Source of the DNA: Neoconidiobolus thromboides FSU 785
Taxonomy: Eukaryota > Entomophthoromycota > Entomophthoromycetes > Entomophthorales > Neoconidiobolaceae
Assembly: GCA_025603075.1 (NCBI GenBank)
Contig: MU626309.1
Span: 52,968-116,967 of the forward strand
Length of the DNA: 64,000 nucleotides
Reading direction: 5' to 3'
Program-made: the position numbers and the translations under genes
In this document: in pieces, positions 59,665 through 64,000 of the stretch
Layout of the letters: every line of letters starts with the position of its first letter
Position numbering within the stretch: position 1 is the stretch's first letter
Notes under the pieces: generated by a model
Seen by the model: the letters and a program-made list of their open reading frames with translations, nothing else
Told to the model about the DNA's origin: nothing
Databases searched by the model: none

Positions 59665-61513
59665 TTATAACTTAATGAAAGTTTTAAAATAGCTTAAAAC
59701 TTTCTCCACAGATGCATTCGATTGATTAAAAGAAATATAACCATCAGGGCGTACGATAAAAAAGGTAGGGATCCCACTCGAAAAGCCAAAATCCCTAATA
59801 CCCCATTTCTCAATATCTAAATAAGTATTATTTTTTTCAAAGCTTTGTTGAACTATCTGTAAGTCGGTTTGATCTAAGCCTTGAATTTCCTTCTCAATAT
59901 AGTAGCCCCATTGCTTAATGTTAAACATTTGTTGATCAAGTATGAAGCTTAATTGGAATAAGCCACCATTCATTTTAGATTGTAATTTATTCATTTCTTC
60001 GTCATGCTTTAATTCTTTGATAAACTTTACTAATTTGTTGAAGGATTTAAAGTTTAACCAAGATTCTGGGATATGAACAAAGATTTCAAACTTATCTCTG
60101 CCATTTAAAATCTTGTGAATGGAGGTTGAGTTGCTATTAATGTCAATTATTAAGTTATCAGGGACTCTTAACCCAACTCCTGGAATTTTAGAGTTGCTAA
60201 TCCAACCCCGAGAATATTTTTTAGTTAATTCATTCTCATTATACTCGATTCCAATTTCTGAAAGGGTATCTACTGCTTGATTCTGTACAAACTGAAACGA
60301 TAAAAAGAAAGGTACCAATGTCTTTTTCAAGTAGGATACTAGCATATTTGATTCACTAAATAAATTTCTAATTGCAGCCCCTGAGTTTTTAATTACCATA
60401 TCTGCTACTGAACTTCTCTCTTCATTGAAGGTATTAAACAACTCTCTTTCTTTCCCTACCCCTTTAAGAACCAGAGATAGTTTCCATGCTAAATTATAGG
60501 AATCCTGGATTCCAGTATTCATACCTTGACCACCAGCTGGGGAGTGAGTATGGGCAGCATCGCCACATAAAAATACATTATTCTTAAAATGAGTCTCAGA
60601 GGTACATTCGTTAATTTTGAATGTATTTTTCCATAGTATTTGATCAATTTCTAGCTTTGTACTCCCAGCTAATTTCTTTACTAATTTAATAAATTCTTCG
60701 TTAGTAATCTCATCTTTGTCTTCTTCTTTTTTCAAAATAAAACGACCATAATCTTTTTTCACCCAGATTAATCCCATCATATCTTTTTCATCTGTCAAAG
60801 CTCTAGTTTATCATTAGAATACTATGTTTATTATCAAAATAAAAAACTTACAATGCAAAAGGTTCTTGTGTAAAGTCTGTGTTTACCATCGCATCAATGC
60901 AAGTTAACTGGATGTTGACACTTTCTCCGGTAAATTTTATGTTTGCTATTTTTCTTACGACTGATCTGGCTCCATCACATCCAATGACGTACTTGAACTT
61001 AATTCTTTCCTTTTTACTATCTTTCAAATGCTTAACAATTGCACTTTCAAACACTTTTTTCTCATCATTCCACTCCAATTGCTCCAATTCTACACCATTA
61101 TGAACCTCATGACCAACTTCAATGACCTTTTCAGCTAAAATACGTTCGGTTTCACTTTGAATTAATCCAACAACGGTGGGATGAGGGGAGTGGCTTAAAG
61201 GTAACTTAAGTTCAAAAATTTTCTCTCCATTCTTATAAATATGAGAATAAAAAGGCCCACTTTTACCTTCTTTTTTGATTGTATCAATAACCTCCAGTTG
61301 ATCAAAGATCTCTTGCGTTCTTGAATGAATCGCAAAAGCCCTAGAATATGGATAGATTTCCGTCTTCTTCTCAATAATTTTAAAGCTAATATTATCTCTA
61401 GCTAGTAAATTCGCCATTACTAAACCTACTGGTCCTGCTCCAGCTATAAGCACATCTACCTCGCTTTCAAGGTCCACTTTATTATTATTGTTTATTTGGT
61501 TTTGTTCACTCAT
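59665..61513 (-). CDS. FAD-dependent aromatic monooxygenase (class A, phenol hydroxylase-like)
   Basis: Two exons, 61513-60852 and 60802-59665; 599 residues. The FAD-binding fold starts VDVLIAGAGPVGLVMANLL (GxGxxG). The DG motif is YVIGCDGARSVVRK, and the second FAD contact is VFLCGDAAHTHSPAGGQGMN, all intact. The C-terminal 170 residues resemble the thioredoxin-like domain of phenol 2-monooxygenases (PTFFIVRPDGYISF). The family uses NAD(P)H and O2 to hydroxylate aromatic rings; the substrate here is unknown, perhaps phenolics or secondary metabolism. No targeting signal, so cytosolic. The upstream region has three CGG-type half-sites (listed separately), suggesting inducible control. No biosynthetic partner gene lies beside it. 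Confidence 0.92.
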
Positions 61514-61606
61514 TTGATTTTTTTACACTGCGAGGATTCAACTTTTACTCCTTATATAGTTTTCTCACCTTTTCATAAAACAGATTTTGACTTTTTTTGC
61601 TAAGTT

Positions 61607-61643
61607 GTGTCGGTTTATTTTGATTAGGAATGTAAACCGACAC
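61607..61643. promoter_or_regulatory. Inverted CGG element upstream of the monooxygenase
   Basis: GTGTCGGTTTA at 61607-61617 and TAAACCGACAC at 61633-61643 form a perfect 11-bp inverted repeat with a 15-bp spacer. It begins 94 bp upstream of the monooxygenase ATG. The CGG...CCG layout is typical of Zn2Cys6 dimer sites; the regulator is unknown. Confidence 0.5.
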
Positions 61644-61821
61644 GTAATAAAGTTCATGATTCAGCTTAAAATTTTAGCCTATATTCACCGAAAAATTTTG
61701 ACATAATTTTGTTTATAATTTTCCGCAGTTAAGTAATAGTTTTGCTGTTATAATTTTTCATCTTATATCTTATATTAATGAAGTTTCATTTTATTTCCGT
61801 ATTTTTTATTTAATAACTATA

Positions 61822-61830
61822 GTCGGTTTA
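61822..61830. promoter_or_regulatory. Third GTCGGTTTA half-site
   Basis: Same nine bases as in the inverted element, about 180 bp farther upstream. Confidence 0.35.
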
Positions 61831-63329
61831 TTTATGGTTTTCGTCAATTGATATATTATCGGTATTCTTTTTTGTATTTTATTTAAGAAATCAAAGCAAG
61901 TTACTCTGTTTATGAAATCAATTGTTAAAAATAGTTTAAATACTTATTTAAGATCCTACAAATCTAAACAAACCAAGCCTTCTAATGGATGAGCAATACA
62001 AAAAGCTAGCATATATTATCAATCATATAGCTGAACTTTATTTAATATACAGGATTTTAAATTAGCTAGTTATCAGCCATGTTTTCCAGAAATTCATTTT
62101 GAATTTGTTTTTTTAGGTAACTTTTAATCCTTGAAAGTTAAAAGGGTATTTTTGTTCAGATTAACTTAGTAAATAGCCCTTTTAACTCTTAGCGTTCTGC
62201 TTTATGCAACTCTTTTTCTTCTCCTTCCCCAATCTTAACCATTAGAAGCTTTGAAAATAAAATACTCTAGAATTTTGGTTTTTTTCGTGATTTATAAAGA
62301 AAACATGAAAGTAGAGAAATATTTTTGGTATTGTGTCTTTAATAATATTAAATACCATCACTAAAAGCACGAAATGTATAAAAAAACCTTTTGAATGTTG
62401 AATAATGTCATATTATTGAAAGTTGAAATTATTCATTAATGCTAACGTCTATTTAAAAAATAACTACACAATAATGTACTAATTCGTTAGTAGCTATAAA
62501 TCTTATCTAATTTATTACTAAATTTTAATAAAGACAACAAAATTGATAATAGATAGCCCCATAAATAATGCTTCGAACATAGTTTAAAATAACGATAAAG
62601 GTACATTATTTTCATATGTAGCGATTAAAACTGTTTATGTACTAAAAACGTCTGCCTTTTGACCTTTTTAAATATAAAATGTTATCTCAAGTTGAAAGAT
62701 TATTCCTATTAGCATCAGAGCTAATAGAAGGAGCTAATAAAGGAATCATAAAAATTCAAAAACTACACCAAATACTTTAGTCTAACTTTCAATTTAAAAG
62801 TATATTAAACTTTAGAAATAAATTTGACATATCTGAAAAATTATGTTATTACTAAAGTAGCATAAAATTAAAAATTGTAGCTTTAAACATTACAATTTAT
62901 ATATTATTATAAAGTAAAAAATAGGATATTTTTAAAGATTTGAAGTTAAATTGAGTTTATTAAAAAACTACTAAAAAAAGTAACCGAAATTCATTAAAGT
63001 GTGCCCAACCTAAGAAATGTGCTATTAAATTTTTAAAAATCCGTTACAACAGTAAAATCATTTACCCCTATCAACACATGTTTCTAAGTAAATGTAATAC
63101 TAAGAGAGAACAAATCCATCATATCATTGTAAAAAATAGTCCTTTTTATGATGTATATATCTTCCTTTTAATTAATGACCCCACCTTTACCATATTATAA
63201 ATATGAATATATGAATATATGAGAACACTTTATTGGTCATATAAAAAGAAATAATAATACAGTTTAGAATTTTTAAAAAATCAGTTAATTAGATCTTTAT
63301 ACTTTAAAACAACAGTACTATAACATAAT

Positions 63330-63968
63330 ATGCAACTTTCTAATATTATCGCTTTTTCTATTGCCTTGATCGCCACTTCAATAAATGCTTTATGTAATCC
63401 AACCTGTGTATCAACTATCCAAGGTCAACTTCAATCACAATGTGGAAGTGGCACAAACACAAATAGCAATATTTGTTTATGTAACAACTATTCGCAGTTG
63501 ATGCAATGTTTCAATGGATGTAATGATGCACAGAGTCAAAATGAACTCATGAATTATCAAGCACAAGCTAGAAATGTATGTAATACTGCACTTCAAGGAG
63601 CTAGTTTACCAGTCAATAATAATTTTATTGGAATGAATGGACAAGCTACTCAAATCCCTAATGGTCCTACTCCAACCATTAATGGCCTCTTTGCAGCTTC
63701 TACAATAGGTACCGATTTACATATCAGTGCTGGTAACACCGATGTTATTGTACCTTTCTCTGGGTCACCTCAAAATACTAATGTACCAGTTGTTGGATCT
63801 CTTTATTCTTCTTATAGTCTTGGTTCTATTACTGTTGGCTACAAATCATCTGCTGCACCTACCTTTACATTCCGTTCTGCATCCAATTCCAATACCATTG
63901 ATGGTAAAACAGTATCAATCATATGTATTTCTACTACTGTTTTATCTATCTTATCATACTTGTTATGA
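63330..63968 (+). CDS. Secreted Cys-rich, GPI-anchored-type surface protein
   Basis: Intronless, 212 residues. A signal peptide (MQLSNIIAFSIALIATSINA) is followed by eight cysteines within about 65 residues: CNPTC, QC, CLC, QC-FNGC and NVC. The spacing is of the CFEM kind (C-x3-C, C-x-C, C-x3-C), although it does not match the strict CFEM motif. After that the protein is Ser/Thr/Asn-rich, suited to O-glycosylation, and it ends in a hydrophobic tail (VSIICISTTVLSILSYLL) after a small-residue stretch, as for GPI anchoring. CFEM-type proteins act in wall structure, heme or iron uptake and host contact; the function here is not proven. Only 32 bases of window remain after it. Confidence 0.75.
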   Translation: MQLSNIIAFSIALIATSINALCNPTCVSTIQGQLQSQCGSGTNTNSNICLCNNYSQLMQCFNGCNDAQSQNELMNYQAQARNVCNTALQGASLPVNNNFIGMNGQATQIPNGPTPTINGLFAASTIGTDLHISAGNTDVIVPFSGSPQNTNVPVVGSLYSSYSLGSITVGYKSSAAPTFTFRSASNSNTIDGKTVSIICISTTVLSILSYLL

Positions 63969-64000
63969 TTCAAACTTTATAAAATACTAAATAATAATTA

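Larger units (their letters stand above)
61514..63329. other. Intergenic, 1.8 kb, with an inverted CGG element
   Basis: Apart from the half-sites near the monooxygenase, no repeat copy or gene was found. It has a 33-codon open frame at 62679-62780, too short to claim. Confidence 0.6.

Noticed and set aside
62679-62780. 33-codon frame MLSQVERLFLLASELIEGAN...
   Set aside because: Protein-like but too short, with no neighbouring exon or known homologue.
1-64000. CRISPR arrays, bacterial operons, rRNA genes, autonomous transposons or viral insertions
   Set aside because: None seen; intron structure and gene content are eukaryotic, and no transposase, reverse transcriptase or capsid-like frame is present.

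Overview
The window is nuclear DNA of a fungus: very AT-rich, with many short spliceosomal introns (mostly 40-100 bp, GT..AG), chitin-synthase biology (a Skt5-type activator and a chitin-synthase-like membrane protein), a secreted Cys-rich GPI-type protein, and single-copy housekeeping genes. Two rhodopsin-like 7TM receptor genes in tandem, the AT bias and the short introns point to an early-diverging lineage such as the Entomophthoromycotina (Conidiobolus-like). That placement is inference; no marker here proves it.

Layout. 1-9 kb: the 3' end of an ankyrin-repeat gene, an amidase (-), a tetraspanin (+) and an HSF-type transcription factor (+). 10-17 kb: RNA polymerase II subunit Rpb11 with an unusual long tail (+), an unrecognised four-exon gene (-), a Skt5/Chs4-like chitin synthase activator (+) and ribosomal protein eL8 (-) with an oversized, structured intron. 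17-25 kb: two duplicated 7TM receptor genes (-) in a repeat-rich region. 25-36 kb: a compact block with Rlp7 (+), a WDR59/Sea3-like SEA-complex subunit (-), Mediator Med17 (+) and an acyl-protein thioesterase (+). 37-50 kb: a chitin-synthase-like protein whose catalytic motifs are lost (+), a TFIIIC subunit of the Tfc1/GTF3C5 type (+), and a fusion gene joining 3-isopropylmalate dehydrogenase to both halves of an isopropylmalate-isomerase-type aconitase (+). 50-64 kb: tRNA-Thr, a protein with about six Myb repeats (-), a long gene-poor stretch, Ada3/Ngg1 of SAGA (+), tRNA-Glu, an FAD monooxygenase (-) with a candidate zinc-cluster operator, and a secreted Cys-rich GPI-type protein (+).

Most genes are unrelated housekeeping genes. 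Three transcription co-regulators or general factors (Med17, TFIIIC subunit, Ada3) and Rpb11 occur together, but nothing suggests co-regulation.

The outstanding non-genic feature is a short non-autonomous repeat family of about 95-105 bp. About two dozen copies, full, degenerate or half, lie in both orientations and only between genes. Ends are GGGGATGT / ACATCCCC, usually flanked by ATAT, around an almost invariant hairpin core CGCTATTTGAGCG. One locus is a near-perfect fold-back with arms of about 59 bases. The most interesting protein-level finds are the leucine-pathway fusion, the chitin synthase pseudoenzyme and the Rpb11 tail. Exon joins were read by eye from splice consensus and frame continuity, without transcript evidence.
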